Below, piece by piece: positions 25,630-36,233 of a stretch of DNA of 41,944 nucleotides. The translations under genes were made by a program, and so were the position numbers. Source of the DNA: Pelodictyon luteolum (GTDB taxonomy: Bacteria; Bacteroidota; Chlorobiia; Chlorobiales; Chlorobiaceae); NCBI RefSeq assembly GCF_001622165.1, contig NZ_LVWG01000023.1, positions 1-41,944 on the forward strand. Reading direction: 5' to 3'. Under the pieces are notes generated by a model. That model searched no databases. It was given only the letters and a program-made list of their open reading frames with translations, and was not told where the DNA came from. The number at the start of each line of letters is the position of its first letter. The stretch's first letter is position 1.

Positions 25630-26535
25630 ATGAAGGATCATGCTCCAAGAAAACCCGAATGGCTGAAACAGCGGCTGAGCGCCGGTGAGGGGTTCGGGGC
25701 ACTCCAGAGGCTGCTCTCTTCCAAAGGCATCCATACCGTATGCCGCTCGGCAAAATGCCCTAACCTGCAGGAGTGCTGGTCAGAGGGCACGGCAACCTTC
25801 CTTCTTCTCGGCAACGTCTGTACCAGAACCTGCAGGTTCTGCGCAATCGATACAGCAAGGTCGCCTGCCGCCCCTGAAAGCGATGAACCCGAACGGATTG
25901 CAGCGGCTGCCAGAACCATGGCATTGCAGTTCGTGGTACTGACGAGCGTGACAAGGGACGACCTCCCTGACGGAGGAGCTGCCCACTGGGTGGAAACCAT
26001 TCGTGCAATCCGGAATGCCTGCCCCCGGGCCGGCATTGAATGCCTCATCCCTGATTTTGCCGGAAACGAAGCAGCTCTCGATCAGATATGCAGGGAACGT
26101 CCGGATGTGCTCAACCATAACATTGAAACCGTCCCGAGGCTTTACGAAAAAGTACGGCCGGAGGCACGCTACCACCGATCCCTTGATCTGCTTCGGCGAG
26201 CAGCATCAGTATTCGGGCTCACCACCAAGTCCGGCATGATGGTCGGCATGGGGGAATCATTTGAAGAAGTAGGCGAGGCCATTCAGGACCTTGCCAACCA
26301 TGGATGCCGGATGCTCACCATCGGCCAGTATCTCCAGCCGAGTACCCGCCACATCCCTGTTGAACGCTATATACCACCTGAAGAGTTCGCACGCTACCGT
26401 GATCTTGCCCTCTCGCTGGGGTTCAGCAGCGTCCAGTCGGGACCTTTTGTCAGAAGTTCCTACCATGCCGCCTCATCAAGCGCGGAATGCATACCCGTGT
26501 CCCTTAACCCTCAATCATCATTACCATGGAGTTGA
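25630..26535 (+). CDS. lipA: Lipoyl synthase (radical SAM)
   Basis: Inserts two sulfur atoms into protein-bound octanoyl groups to make lipoyl cofactor. It has 301 residues. The auxiliary cluster ligands C38, C43 and C49 ([12 protein letters not shown]) and the radical SAM motif C64-x3-C68-x2-C71 (CTRTCRFC) are both complete. The C-terminal RSSYHA region is present with the usual Ser. The ORF extends far upstream, but the ATG at 25630 gives the normal LipA N terminus; the rest lies antisense to the TetR gene. It overlaps the next gene by 10 bases. No lipB or lipoylated protein gene is in the window. Confidence 0.96.
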   Translation: MKDHAPRKPEWLKQRLSAGEGFGALQRLLSSKGIHTVCRSAKCPNLQECWSEGTATFLLLGNVCTRTCRFCAIDTARSPAAPESDEPERIAAAARTMALQFVVLTSVTRDDLPDGGAAHWVETIRAIRNACPRAGIECLIPDFAGNEAALDQICRERPDVLNHNIETVPRLYEKVRPEARYHRSLDLLRRAASVFGLTTKSGMMVGMGESFEEVGEAIQDLANHGCRMLTIGQYLQPSTRHIPVERYIPPEEFARYRDLALSLGFSSVQSGPFVRSSYHAASSSAECIPVSLNPQSSLPWS

Positions 26536-27104
26536 CACCGCCAATGATGGTCTTTCTGTACTGGGCCATCGCCATCCTCATCGGTCTAGTGTTCTTCCGT
26601 TCTGACATACTTACATTCAATAAGGATTTCGGAGCACGCAGAATCATCCTGCTGGTCCTGTCGGCAGCAATCGTTGCCCTGAATGCCTGGGTCTACAGCA
26701 ACTCCACGTATGACGGTGGCCGTGCGCTCGATCCCCTTACCCTCATTGTCTTCAGCATCGGCAACGGAATCGCCGAAACCTTCATGTTCTACGCCGTCTT
26801 CCGCATGGGAGCCGCACTGGCTGAAAAAACCACCATGAACCCCTGGGTGGTGTTCAGCGCCGGATTTCTCTTCTTCATACTCTACAGCGGGCTGATCCAC
26901 GGCCTCTTCTGGCTGGCCATTCTTCCCGAGCACGTCGACCAGACGAGCCCGTTCAAGCCCTTCTTCATGCCGGTGCAGATGATGATTGCCGGAAGCTGGG
27001 CACTCAGCTTCTTCTGGTACCGTGACATCCGCTCCGTCATCATCCTCCACGCCCTCGTGGATTTAACCATGGCCTGGAATGTGAAATTTTCCCTCTTCAA
27101 CTGA
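26526..27104 (+). CDS. CPBP-like integral membrane protein
   Basis: 192 residues with about six membrane helices. Three motifs resemble the CPBP/CAAX-protease (Abi) family: E-x5-FR-like '[11 protein letters not shown]' near residue 87, '[10 protein letters not shown]' with a His near residue 124, and '[10 protein letters not shown]' near residue 175. The classical EE pair is reduced to a single Glu, so a protease role is uncertain. It starts 10 bases inside the lipA 3' end, so translation is probably coupled. It could equally be a lineage-specific membrane protein that kept only the fold. Confidence 0.5.
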   Translation: MELTPPMMVFLYWAIAILIGLVFFRSDILTFNKDFGARRIILLVLSAAIVALNAWVYSNSTYDGGRALDPLTLIVFSIGNGIAETFMFYAVFRMGAALAEKTTMNPWVVFSAGFLFFILYSGLIHGLFWLAILPEHVDQTSPFKPFFMPVQMMIAGSWALSFFWYRDIRSVIILHALVDLTMAWNVKFSLFN

Positions 27105-27117
27105 ACCCTGATGGCCA

Positions 27118-27816
27118 ATGCAGCCCTACTCTGGAACCGTTTTTGTGGCTGGAGCCACTGGAAGGACCGGACGAGAAATCCTCAAAAGGCTGCAGCACTA
27201 CGGCGTCTCCTTCCGCCTCTATGTCCGTTCTGCCGATAAGCTGAAGGAGCTCTTTGGAAACGCCATTGAAGACTTCGTCCGTATCGGCTCTCTGGAAGAT
27301 GAGGAAGCCCTGAAGAGCGCTCTTGAAGAATGCGATGCCATCATCTCTGCCATCGGGAGCAATCCTGCCGATCCCACCGCACCGCCACCATCGGCAATAG
27401 ACCGTGACGGTGTAATGCGCCTGGCCGCCATTGCGGAGAGCCGGGGCCTGAAGAAGTTCGTCCTTTTAAGCTCGCTCGGTGCAACAAAGCCTGACCACCC
27501 CCTCAACAAATACGGTCAGGTGCTGAAGATGAAACTTGAAGGTGAGAACGAAGTCCGTCGTCTGTTCGGCAGCGAAAACCGCTCATACACCATCATAAGG
27601 CCGGGGGGACTGCTCAACACTCCCCCCTTCATGCACCGCCTTCTTGCAGCCACCGGGGACTCAATATCCGGATCGGTAAGCCGGGGAGATGTTGCAGAAG
27701 TCGCCGTTCTTTCACTCTGGAATGATGGTGCCCGGAACAGAACTTTCGAGCTTATTGAGGAATCTGAAGAACAGCAGGAATCCCTCGTCAGCGTGTTTGA
27801 TATGCTCGAAGAATAA
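27118..27816 (+). CDS. SDR/NmrA-like NAD(P)-binding protein
   Basis: 232 residues, an atypical short-chain dehydrogenase. The nucleotide loop is GATGRTGREI (11-20), and the strand FVLLSSLGA is followed by a YxxxK-like Tyr-Gly-Gln-Val-Leu-Lys (YGQVLK) and IIRPGGLLNTP, as in NAD(P)H-binding proteins of the Ycf39/Tic62/YwnB kind. Substrate or partner is unknown. It lies 13 bases after the membrane protein gene and probably ends the lipA transcript. A second ATG at 27111 is out of frame and gives no protein-like sequence. Confidence 0.75.
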   Translation: MQPYSGTVFVAGATGRTGREILKRLQHYGVSFRLYVRSADKLKELFGNAIEDFVRIGSLEDEEALKSALEECDAIISAIGSNPADPTAPPPSAIDRDGVMRLAAIAESRGLKKFVLLSSLGATKPDHPLNKYGQVLKMKLEGENEVRRLFGSENRSYTIIRPGGLLNTPPFMHRLLAATGDSISGSVSRGDVAEVAVLSLWNDGARNRTFELIEESEEQQESLVSVFDMLEE

Positions 27817-28158
27817 ACGCGGGCAAACACAGACCCCACAAGCAGAACCACGACACTCAGGACAGTTCCCGCAAATGAACGTCCACCCAAGCACTACAAT
27901 ACCGCACGAACCAGCCCCCTACAAGTCGACAGGTATAGACACCCCTTAAGCTTACTAAGAAAATATTAAAGAGATCCAGATACCGAAATAGACCAGTAGT
28001 TATACACTAAACAAATAACTGCATAGTAATGATAAAGTTTTCCTGCACAAGAAACATTATGTTGTTTTATTACAACTGGATAGACAGCCTAGGAAGACAA
28101 AACACATTAAGTGAGGTATTGGCGATTTCAATCAACACTAATTGATGCATGCATACCA
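27817..28158. other. 342-base gap turning AT-rich
   Basis: The first 120 bases keep the local base composition. From about 27950 the DNA becomes clearly AT-rich, and this continues into the first third of the next gene. No hairpin terminator, RNA gene or conserved protein was recognised. The promoter of the glycosylase gene must lie here. Confidence 0.6.
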
Positions 28159-29094
28159 ATGATACGCTTTCTTATAGAACATGAAGAGAAGCTCAATATC
28201 AATCAGACTCTCTTCAGCGGACAATCATTCTCATGGCATGGATATGGTGATAAAGAGAGGTATGTATCAGCTATAATCAATGGAAGTGCAATTATTCTTG
28301 AAAAGAATAATGATAAGGGTACTGTGATTTATACTGACGGAGAAACAATCGACACTGAAGCCCCTGAGGCGTGGTTTCGCCGGTATTTTTCGATGGATGT
28401 CGATACGGAAACACTCTTTTCAGAGTCATTCAGAAATGCTTTTCCCGGCTTGTCCCGACAGCTCGAACGCTACCGCGGACTGCGGGTGCTGCGACAGGAT
28501 CCGTATGAAACAATGGTGACATTCATGTGCGCCCAGGGTATCGGAATGGCGTTGATTCGCCGACAGGTCTCTCTGCTGGCGCGGCGCTACGGCGAGCATG
28601 TTCCGCTGACACTGAACGGCTGCGCCATCAATCTGTACCGCTTCCCTACCCCGTCACGCCTCGGCGCTGCCGATCCGCTGGAACTGCGGGCATGTACGAA
28701 CAACAACCTGACAAGAGCCCGCAACATCGTCAGCGCCTCGCAAAAAGTCGCAGAAGGGCACCTTGACTTCAAGACTCTGGCCGCAAAAAAGACCACGCTC
28801 GAGGAAATCCGGGCAGCCCTCAACACCTGCAGCGGCATCGGACCGAAAATCGCAGACTGCATAGCCCTGTTCGGACTGGGCCGGTTCGACGCCTTTCCCA
28901 TCGATACCCATGTTCGACAGTTCCTTGGAGAGTGGTTCGACCTCCCCGAGGCATCAGCCCCCCTGACAGACAAAACCTACCCTGTCCTGGCAAAGAAAGC
29001 CGGGGCGATCCTTGGAGAGCAGATGGCCGGCTACAGAGGCCACCATCTTTTTCATTGCTGGAGGACCGAAGTCAGGAAAATGCAGGCATTTTAA
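28159..29094 (+). CDS. ogg: 8-oxoguanine DNA glycosylase/lyase, OGG1 type
   Basis: Removes 8-oxoguanine from DNA and cleaves the strand. It has 311 residues from the ATG at 28159. The N-terminal OGG domain carries the family hallmark GQSFSWHG (20-27). The HhH-GPD domain has the hairpin GIGPKIADC with catalytic Lys230 and, after a spacer, PIDTHV with catalytic Asp249. A GTG at 28111 in frame would add 16 residues that fit the family less well. Bacterial OGG1-type enzymes are uncommon compared with Fpg. The first 270 bases are AT-rich and the rest matches the genome, as if the gene were mosaic. The function call is firm. Confidence 0.85.
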   Translation: MIRFLIEHEEKLNINQTLFSGQSFSWHGYGDKERYVSAIINGSAIILEKNNDKGTVIYTDGETIDTEAPEAWFRRYFSMDVDTETLFSESFRNAFPGLSRQLERYRGLRVLRQDPYETMVTFMCAQGIGMALIRRQVSLLARRYGEHVPLTLNGCAINLYRFPTPSRLGAADPLELRACTNNNLTRARNIVSASQKVAEGHLDFKTLAAKKTTLEEIRAALNTCSGIGPKIADCIALFGLGRFDAFPIDTHVRQFLGEWFDLPEASAPLTDKTYPVLAKKAGAILGEQMAGYRGHHLFHCWRTEVRKMQAF

Positions 29095-29097
29095 AAC

Positions 29098-29140
29098 GCC
29101 CCTGGAACCCTTATTCCGCGGGCTCATTTAGGGGCTCTTT
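29098..29140 (+). terminator. Weak candidate terminator after the glycosylase gene
   Basis: GCCCCT (29098-29103) can pair with AGGGGC (29130-29135), followed by TCTTT. A second GGGGGGCTCTTTTTT comes right after it as a near-direct repeat. The loop is long, so the call is tentative. Confidence 0.35.
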
Positions 29141-29164
29141 GGGGGGCTCTTTTTTCCTGTGTAT

Positions 29165-29226
29165 CGGCTTTTTTCTCAAGCCGTAATTCAATACCTTATG
29201 AGACGAAAATACGGCCTGATGGCCGT
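29165..29226 (+). promoter_or_regulatory. Two hairpins in the secA leader
   Basis: CGGCTT/AAGCCG (29165-29183, seven-base loop) and ACGGCC/GGCCGT (29211-29226, TGAT loop) stand in tandem 34-95 bases before the secA ATG. The AAGCCG arm could also pair with the CGGC of the second hairpin, giving two alternative folds. Control of secA is inferred from position only. Confidence 0.4.
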
Positions 29227-29259
29227 CCTTGAAACCTTAGAGGTAAGCACTGCTTCAGC

Positions 29260-32200
29260 ATGTTGAAATTTTTTGAAAAGATATTCGGCTCCAAGCACGA
29301 AAAAGACGTAAAGAAAATCCAGCCGGTCATCGACCGGATCAATGAGCTGCAGGCCCTGCTTATCCCGCTCAGCGACGATGAACTCCGCCAGCGCTGCAGA
29401 GAGCTCAGGGACCGGGTACGCAAAACGCTCGAGCCGATTGAAACGAAGCGCAGTGACCTCTACCTGAAGCTCGACAATGCTTCGATCAGCCTTGAAGATG
29501 CCGACAGGATCAACGAAGAGATCGACGCACTCGCCAAAGAGTACGAAACTGCAACGGCCGCAGTGCTTGAAGAGATCCTCCCTGACACATACGCCGTTGT
29601 CAAAGACACCTGCCGGCGCCTCAAGGGCCATGTCTATACTGTCATGGGGCGCGAGGCAACATGGGACATGGTGCCCTATGACGTACAGCTCATCGGCGGC
29701 ATCGTCCTGCACTCCGGAAAGATCTCTGAAATGGCCACCGGCGAGGGCAAAACCCTCGTATCCACCCTTCCGACCTTCCTCAACGCCCTCACCGGCCGCG
29801 GAGTTCATCTGGTGACGGTCAACGATTATCTGGCACAGCGTGACAAAGAGTGGATGAACCCCGTGTTCGAATTCCACGGCATCAGTGTCGGCGTCATCCT
29901 GAACACCATGCGCCCTGAAGAACGCCGCCGGCAGTATCAGTGCGACGTTACCTACGGCACCAACAACGAATTCGGCTTCGACTACCTCCGCGACAACATG
30001 GCAGGAACCGAGGACGAGATGGTACAGCGGGATTTTTATTTCGCCATCGTCGATGAGGTCGACAGCGTCCTCATCGACGAAGCCAGGACCCCGCTCATCA
30101 TTTCCGGCCCTGTCCCCAACGCCGACAACAGCAAGTTCGAGGAAATACGGCCCTGGATTGAACAGCTGGTGCGGGCGCAGCAGCACCTGACGGCATCATT
30201 CCTCAACGAAGCAGAAAAGGGTCTGAAGAACGAAAAACCTGACCCCGAAGCCGGTCTTGCCCTGCTCCGGGTAAAACGGGGCCAGCCGAAAAACAGCCGC
30301 TACACCAAGATCCTTGCCCAGCAGGGAGTCGCAAAGCTCATCCAGACCACGGAAAACGAGTACCTGCGCGATAAATCAAGCAGGATGCACGAAGTCGATG
30401 ATGAACTCTATTTCGCCGTTGATGAAAAGGCCTCGACCATCGACCTTACCGACAAGGGCCGCGAATTTCTCAGCAAACTGAGCCATCAGGACCAGGACCT
30501 GTTCCTCCTTCCTGACGTTGGCACGGAGATAGCCGCCATTGACGCTGATTCTTCGATTGCAGCCCCCGAGAAAATCACGAGGAAAGACGAGGTCTACAGG
30601 CTGTTTGCCGAACGCTCCGAACGCCTTCACAACATTGCGCAGCTCCTGAAAGCATACTCGCTCTTCACGAAAGACGATGAATATGTGGTACAGAACGGTC
30701 AGGTGATGATCGTTGACGAGTTCACCGGCCGCATCCTTCCCGGGCGCCGCTACAGCGATGGCCTTCACCAGGCGATCGAAGCCAAGGAGAACGTGAAGAT
30801 CGAGGGCGAAACCCAGACCATGGCCACCGTCACGATCCAGAACTTCTTCCGCCTCTACAAGAAGCTTGCCGGCATGACCGGCACGGCCGAAACCGAAGCC
30901 TCTGAGTTCTACGAAATCTACAAGCTTGATGTGGTGGCCATCCCCACCAACCGTCCGATCGTGCGCAGGGACATGGACGACCTCGTCTACAAGACCCGGC
31001 GCGAGAAATACAACGCGATTACAGCAAAAGTCGAGGAACTTCAGAAAAAGGGCCAGCCGGTGCTGGTCGGTACGACGAGCGTCGAGGTGTCGGAAACCCT
31101 GTCAAGGATGCTCAGGGCAAAACGCATCACGCACAATGTGCTCAACGCCAAGCAGAACGAGCGTGAAGCTGAAATCGTAGCCGAAGCCGGCAGGCAGGGA
31201 GCGGTCACCATTGCCACGAACATGGCGGGCCGCGGCACCGACATCAAGCTCGGCGAAGGGGTCCGTGACCTCGGAGGCCTATTCATCCTCGGCTCCGAAC
31301 GCCATGAGTCCCGCCGAATCGACCGCCAGCTTCGGGGCAGGGCCGGACGTCAGGGAGATCCCGGTGAATCGGTGTTTTTCGTTTCGCTTGAGGATGAACT
31401 GATGCGCCTCTTCGGTTCCGACCGGGTCATTTCGGTGATGGACCGCCTCGGCCATGAAGAGGGCGACGTCATTGAGCACTCCATGATCACCAAGTCGATC
31501 GAGAGGGCGCAGAAAAAGGTCGAAGAACAGAACTTCGCCATCCGCAAGCGCCTCCTTGAATATGATGATGTCCTGAACCAGCAGCGCGAGGTCATCTACA
31601 CACGCCGGCGTGACGGCCTGAAAAAGGAGCGCCTTACCTCTGACATCCTCGACCTGCTGCGCGACTATTGCGACACCACGGTCGAAAAGCACCATAAAAC
31701 GCACGATGTCGACGCCCTTGAAGAGCAGGTCCTCAGGGAGCTCTCAATCGAGTTCAAGCCTGACCGGGAAACCTTCGAGCGGGAAGGTATCGCTCCCATG
31801 GCCGACAGTCTATACGAGCTCGCACTCGCGTTCTACCGCCGCAAGGAAGAGGCAGTGCCGGAAGACATCATGCGTCAGATCGAAAAGTATGCCGTGCTCA
31901 GCGTCATCGACAAGCACTGGCGGGAGCACCTCCGCGAAATCGATACCCTTCGCGAAGGCATCAACCTGCGTGCATATGGACAGAAAGACCCGCTGCTTGA
32001 GTACAAGCAGGAGGCCTACAATCTCTTCATTCTGCTGCTTCATGAAATCGAGCTGGAAACCCTGTCGCTCGCATTCAAGCTCTTTCCCGTCCACCCCGAT
32101 GAAGCCCATGAAATCGAAGAGCGCCGGCGCCGGGCAGCCATCCAGCAGGAAAAGCTGATGGCTCAGCACGAAGAGGCAGGCAGCGTTTATAATGCGCAGC

Positions 32201-32334
32201 CGGATGGCGAACCTGCAGCGCAGGCATCCAAACAGCAGCCGGTTGTGGCCGACCACGACAAACCGGGCAGGAATGATCTCTGCCCCTGCGGAAGCGGAAA
32301 GAAGTACAAAAACTGTCACGGCCGAGAGGCGTGA
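29260..32334 (+). CDS. secA: Preprotein translocase motor ATPase SecA
   Basis: Drives unfolded proteins through SecYEG using ATP. Full length at 1024 residues. Walker A is ATGEGKT (159-165), the [19 protein letters not shown] block marks motif II, and a long preprotein cross-linking region has a lineage insert at about 300-425. QGRAGRQGD-like motif VI ([11 protein letters not shown]) is intact. The C-terminal zinc finger C1008-x-C1010-x8-C1019-H1020 is present, so SecB or ribosome binding through it is possible. The gene is preceded by two leader hairpins. Its TGA overlaps an in-frame GTG of the purL reading frame, and purL follows without a terminator. No sign of disruption. Confidence 0.98.
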   Translation: MLKFFEKIFGSKHEKDVKKIQPVIDRINELQALLIPLSDDELRQRCRELRDRVRKTLEPIETKRSDLYLKLDNASISLEDADRINEEIDALAKEYETATAAVLEEILPDTYAVVKDTCRRLKGHVYTVMGREATWDMVPYDVQLIGGIVLHSGKISEMATGEGKTLVSTLPTFLNALTGRGVHLVTVNDYLAQRDKEWMNPVFEFHGISVGVILNTMRPEERRRQYQCDVTYGTNNEFGFDYLRDNMAGTEDEMVQRDFYFAIVDEVDSVLIDEARTPLIISGPVPNADNSKFEEIRPWIEQLVRAQQHLTASFLNEAEKGLKNEKPDPEAGLALLRVKRGQPKNSRYTKILAQQGVAKLIQTTENEYLRDKSSRMHEVDDELYFAVDEKASTIDLTDKGREFLSKLSHQDQDLFLLPDVGTEIAAIDADSSIAAPEKITRKDEVYRLFAERSERLHNIAQLLKAYSLFTKDDEYVVQNGQVMIVDEFTGRILPGRRYSDGLHQAIEAKENVKIEGETQTMATVTIQNFFRLYKKLAGMTGTAETEASEFYEIYKLDVVAIPTNRPIVRRDMDDLVYKTRREKYNAITAKVEELQKKGQPVLVGTTSVEVSETLSRMLRAKRITHNVLNAKQNEREAEIVAEAGRQGAVTIATNMAGRGTDIKLGEGVRDLGGLFILGSERHESRRIDRQLRGRAGRQGDPGESVFFVSLEDELMRLFGSDRVISVMDRLGHEEGDVIEHSMITKSIERAQKKVEEQNFAIRKRLLEYDDVLNQQREVIYTRRRDGLKKERLTSDILDLLRDYCDTTVEKHHKTHDVDALEEQVLRELSIEFKPDRETFEREGIAPMADSLYELALAFYRRKEEAVPEDIMRQIEKYAVLSVIDKHWREHLREIDTLREGINLRAYGQKDPLLEYKQEAYNLFILLLHEIELETLSLAFKLFPVHPDEAHEIEERRRRAAIQQEKLMAQHEEAGSVYNAQPDGEPAAQASKQQPVVADHDKPGRNDLCPCGSGKKYKNCHGREA

Positions 32335-32363
32335 TCACCCCCAAGGAATATCGAACACCAAGC

Positions 32364-34649
32364 ATGAAAACGATCGAACCGGAAGTCAATCTTGCCCTTG
32401 CCGCCGAACATGGCCTTAATGCAGAAGAGTACCAGAAGATACAGGAGGTACTCGGCCGCACCCCCACGTTTACTGAACTTGGGATCTTCTCCGTCATGTG
32501 GAGCGAGCACTGCAGCTACAAAAACTCAATTGCCGTCCTGAAAACCCTTCCGCGTGAAGGCGAAGCCCTGCTTACCGGGGCCGGAGAGGAAAATGCCGGG
32601 CTTGTCGATATCGGCGACAACCTCGCCGTGGCCTTCAAGATCGAGTCCCACAACCATCCCTCGGCCGTAGAGCCATATCAGGGCGCTGCCACCGGCGTCG
32701 GCGGCATCCACCGCGACATTTTCACCATGGGCGCACGGCCCGTGGCTTCGCTCAACTCGCTCCGCTTCGGCTCGCCGAAAGACCCCCGGGTCCGCTACCT
32801 CGTCGACGGTGTCGTCCGCGGCATAGGCGACTACGGCAACTCGTTCGGCGTACCGACCGTTGGCGGTGAAATCTATTTCGAGGACTGCTACACCGGCAAC
32901 CCGCTCGTCAACGCCATGTCGGTCGGCATTGTCGAGCACCACAAGACCGTCAGCGCCACGGCGGAGGGTGAGGGCAACCCGGTGCTGATCGTCGGATCCT
33001 CTACAGGCCGGGACGGCATCCACGGAGCCACCTTCGCTTCTGAAGATCTCAGCGAAGCCTCAGAAGACAAACGGCCGAGCGTGCAGGTCGGCGATCCGTT
33101 CGCCGAAAAGCTCCTGCTCGAGGCCACCCTCGAAGCCATTGCCACGGGATACGTCGCAGGCCTTCAGGACATGGGTGCAGCAGGCATCACCAGTTCCACG
33201 TCGGAAATGAGCGCCCGCGGCATCGAAAAGAACGGCACCGGTGGCATCACTATCGACCTCGACCTCGTTCCTGCCCGTGAAGCAGGCATGAGCGCCTATG
33301 AGATCATGCTGTCCGAGTCCCAGGAAAGGATGCTCATCGTCGCCGAAAAGGGCCATGAGGACGACATCATTGCCGTCTACAGAAAATGGGATGTCCAGGC
33401 TGTTGTCGTCGGATGCGTCACATCGGACAACCATGTCAAGGTGCTGCACCACGGAGAACTGGTCGCCGACATTCCGGCTGAATCGCTCGTCCTCGGCGGC
33501 GGCGCCCCGGTCTACATCCGCGAAGCCGTGGAAAAAAAGCCCGACACCGCTCCCGCCGCACTCAAACCCGATGCGGGACTCGACCTCCGTGCCCTTGCCC
33601 TCGAGCTTCTCAAGAGGCCCAACATCGCAAGCAAACGCTGGGTATACCGCCAGTATGACTCAATGGTGCAGACCAACACGGTAACCCCTGTCGGCCATAC
33701 CGATGCCGCCGTCATCAGGATCCGCGGCACAAAGAAGGGCCTTGCCATGAAAACCGACTGCAACTCGCGTTATGTCTACCTGAACCCGCTGGCCGGGGGA
33801 CGTATCGCCGTTGCTGAATGCGCGCGCAACATCGCATGCTCCGGCGCCCGCCCGCTTGCCATCACCAACTGCCTGAACTTCGGCAATCCCTACAAGCCCG
33901 AGGTGTACTTCCAGTTCAAGACCTCCGTACAGGGTATGGGAGACGCCTGCAGGGCGTTCAACACCCCGGTAACCGGAGGCAATGTCAGTTTCTACAACGA
34001 GTCCACCCATGGCGGCGGGCGGGCAGCCATCTACCCGACACCGACCATCGGCATGATCGGCCTGCTTGATGACATCGACAACCTCGTCGGTTCTGCCTTC
34101 ACGACCGCCGGCGACGCCATCATCCTCTTCGGCGATCCCCTCCTGAAGCTCGAGGGCTCGGAATTCCAGGTCATGCAGTACGGCACGCCCGGCACCGATG
34201 CTCCGGATATAGACCTCCAGCACGAAAAGAACCTGCAGGACCTTCTCGTGACTCTGGCCGAACAGAAGCTCCTCCACTCCGCTCACGACGTATCGGACGG
34301 CGGACTTTTCGTCACCCTTGCCGAAAAAGCCATCATGGACGAATCCCGCCAGCTCGGGTTCCAGGTCGATCTTGAAGATTGCGGATCGGGACCCTACCGT
34401 GTACAGGAGCAGCTCTTTTCAGAGGCCCAGGGTCGCGTTGTCGGAACTATCGCCCCCGATGCCGCCCGTGCAGTCATCGAGGAAGCAATCCGGCACAGCG
34501 TCCCGGTGCGCGTCATCGGCCAGGTGGTTCCTGCTGATGCATCCCTTGCCGTCGATGGCCATGAGACCCTCCGCTTTACTACTGAAGAACTGTCGGCAGC
34601 CTATTACGATGCACTTGAAAACGCCCTGCACCTGAACGAACTCCTTTAA
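32364..34649 (+). CDS. purL: Phosphoribosylformylglycinamidine synthase, PurL subunit
   Basis: Fourth step of purine synthesis: FGAR to FGAM with ATP and ammonia from glutamine. It is the small PurL type of 761 residues, needing separate PurQ and PurS, which are not in the window. Two AIRS-like halves are seen. The first has '[13 protein letters not shown]' near the N terminus and '[26 protein letters not shown]'-type substrate loop residues; the second has '[10 protein letters not shown]' and 'HDVSDGGL'. The frame is open from a GTG at 32331 overlapping the secA stop, but the ATG at 32364 gives the usual PurL N terminus. It lies three bases before the next gene. Confidence 0.95.
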   Translation: MKTIEPEVNLALAAEHGLNAEEYQKIQEVLGRTPTFTELGIFSVMWSEHCSYKNSIAVLKTLPREGEALLTGAGEENAGLVDIGDNLAVAFKIESHNHPSAVEPYQGAATGVGGIHRDIFTMGARPVASLNSLRFGSPKDPRVRYLVDGVVRGIGDYGNSFGVPTVGGEIYFEDCYTGNPLVNAMSVGIVEHHKTVSATAEGEGNPVLIVGSSTGRDGIHGATFASEDLSEASEDKRPSVQVGDPFAEKLLLEATLEAIATGYVAGLQDMGAAGITSSTSEMSARGIEKNGTGGITIDLDLVPAREAGMSAYEIMLSESQERMLIVAEKGHEDDIIAVYRKWDVQAVVVGCVTSDNHVKVLHHGELVADIPAESLVLGGGAPVYIREAVEKKPDTAPAALKPDAGLDLRALALELLKRPNIASKRWVYRQYDSMVQTNTVTPVGHTDAAVIRIRGTKKGLAMKTDCNSRYVYLNPLAGGRIAVAECARNIACSGARPLAITNCLNFGNPYKPEVYFQFKTSVQGMGDACRAFNTPVTGGNVSFYNESTHGGGRAAIYPTPTIGMIGLLDDIDNLVGSAFTTAGDAIILFGDPLLKLEGSEFQVMQYGTPGTDAPDIDLQHEKNLQDLLVTLAEQKLLHSAHDVSDGGLFVTLAEKAIMDESRQLGFQVDLEDCGSGPYRVQEQLFSEAQGRVVGTIAPDAARAVIEEAIRHSVPVRVIGQVVPADASLAVDGHETLRFTTEELSAAYYDALENALHLNELL

Positions 34650-34652
34650 GCG

Positions 34653-36233
34653 ATGCAGCCAGTCCTGACCGCCATTGAAATGCAGCAGGCCGACAGGGCT
34701 GCTATCGAGAAGCTCCATATCAGCCCCATGTGCCTGATGGAGCTTGCCGGAAAGGAGTGTATAGGGTATATGCTCGAAAAACTCAGCCTCGACTCGCCCG
34801 AAGGACTGCAGTTTCTCATTGTTGCCGGAAAAGGCAACAACGGCGGCGACGGGTTCGTCATTGCGCGCCACATCCTGAACCGTGGAGGTGCCGTTGATCT
34901 TGTCCTTCTTTATCCTGAGGGTGCAGCCGGGGGCGCCGCCGAAGCAAACATGTCGATCCTGCGTGCTTATGAAGAGGAGGGACTCCCGCTCCGCATTTTC
35001 AACAGCATAGAGGAAGCCATCCCCTTTGTCTCCGAACAGGAGTACAGCGTCACCATAGACGCCATGACAGGCACCGGACTGCGTCTTGAAGCTCCGGGTG
35101 CACCGCTCCCCTCTCCCCTTGCTGAAGGCGTTGAACTGCTCAACGCCCTGCATGAGCGCTCAGAAGCCCTCTGTCTGGCTGTCGACATCCCGACCGGTCT
35201 CAGCGCCACCAGCGGCCATGCCACCATGCCGGCCGTTATGGCCGACTTCACCATCACCATGGCATTCATGAAAACAGGACTGCTTCTGCAGGACGGACCG
35301 GAGCTGTGTGGAGAAGTGCATGTGGCGGAGATTTCCATTCCGGAATTCCTCGCGGAGGATGCCGGAGCATTTCTTATAGACGAATCCTTTGCCGCTGGGC
35401 ATTTTGCACTCAGGTCGGAAGGCAGTGCGAAGCACATGAACGGAAAAGTGCTCATCATCGCAGGCTCCAGCATCGCAGAAAGCTCGATGGGCGGTGCCGC
35501 GCTGCTTGCCGCCGGTGCTGCCGTAAAGACCGGGGCGGGGTATGTGGCGGTCTCCGTTCCGCCGTCTCTGGCAACCACACTGCATATCGCCGTGCCTGAA
35601 GCAATCGTCATCGGCCGGGACATGGACACGCTGAAGGAAAAAGCACGATGGTCAGAGGCGATATTGATCGGTCCGGGACTCGGCCGGAGCCCCGACGCCA
35701 TCGACCTCGTAAAAGCGCTCCTCAGCCACCCCGACATTTTCGAAAAGAAGCTCATCCTCGATGCAGATGCGCTGTACGCGATTGCCGAAGCAGGCCTTCA
35801 GAACGTGCTCTCTGCAATGCCGGAAGTGCTCATCACGCCCCATTATGGAGAGCTGGCACGCCTGACCGGCACCGATTCCGGATCGGTGGCCGAAGACCCG
35901 CTGGCTGCCGCCACCCGATTTGCCGATACGTATTCGACAACAGTCCTGCTCAAAGGCAGGCCGACCATCATCGCAAAAAAATCAGGTCCTGTTCTTCTGA
36001 ACACCAGCGGCACGGAGGCCCTGGCCACAGCCGGTACCGGCGACGTCCTTTCAGGTATGGTTGCAGCCCTTGCCGCCAAAGGCGAATGCCTCCCCGAAGC
36101 CGCTGCTGCGGCAGCATGGTTCCACGGTCGTGCCGGTGATCTTGCATCCGACGTATCCAGCCTTGTTTCCGCCTCGATGGTCCGTGATGCGATTCCTTCA
36201 GCGATTGAAGAGATGTTCGACTTCGAGGACTGA
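34653..36233 (+). CDS. nnr: Bifunctional NAD(P)H-hydrate epimerase / ADP-dependent dehydratase
   Basis: Repairs hydrated NADH and NADPH. It has 526 residues. The N-terminal YjeF epimerase domain (1 to about 215) carries the GKGNNGGDGF loop (60-69) and the 'DIPTGLSATSG' segment. The C-terminal ribokinase-like dehydratase domain (about 235-526) carries 'LDADALYAIA', 'TPHYGELARL' and the GTGDVLSGM nucleotide signature. Fusion of the two activities is common in bacteria (YjeF/Nnr). It begins three bases after the purL stop, so secA, purL and this gene probably share a transcript. A 340-base gap follows. Confidence 0.94.
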   Translation: MQPVLTAIEMQQADRAAIEKLHISPMCLMELAGKECIGYMLEKLSLDSPEGLQFLIVAGKGNNGGDGFVIARHILNRGGAVDLVLLYPEGAAGGAAEANMSILRAYEEEGLPLRIFNSIEEAIPFVSEQEYSVTIDAMTGTGLRLEAPGAPLPSPLAEGVELLNALHERSEALCLAVDIPTGLSATSGHATMPAVMADFTITMAFMKTGLLLQDGPELCGEVHVAEISIPEFLAEDAGAFLIDESFAAGHFALRSEGSAKHMNGKVLIIAGSSIAESSMGGAALLAAGAAVKTGAGYVAVSVPPSLATTLHIAVPEAIVIGRDMDTLKEKARWSEAILIGPGLGRSPDAIDLVKALLSHPDIFEKKLILDADALYAIAEAGLQNVLSAMPEVLITPHYGELARLTGTDSGSVAEDPLAAATRFADTYSTTVLLKGRPTIIAKKSGPVLLNTSGTEALATAGTGDVLSGMVAALAAKGECLPEAAAAAAWFHGRAGDLASDVSSLVSASMVRDAIPSAIEEMFDFED

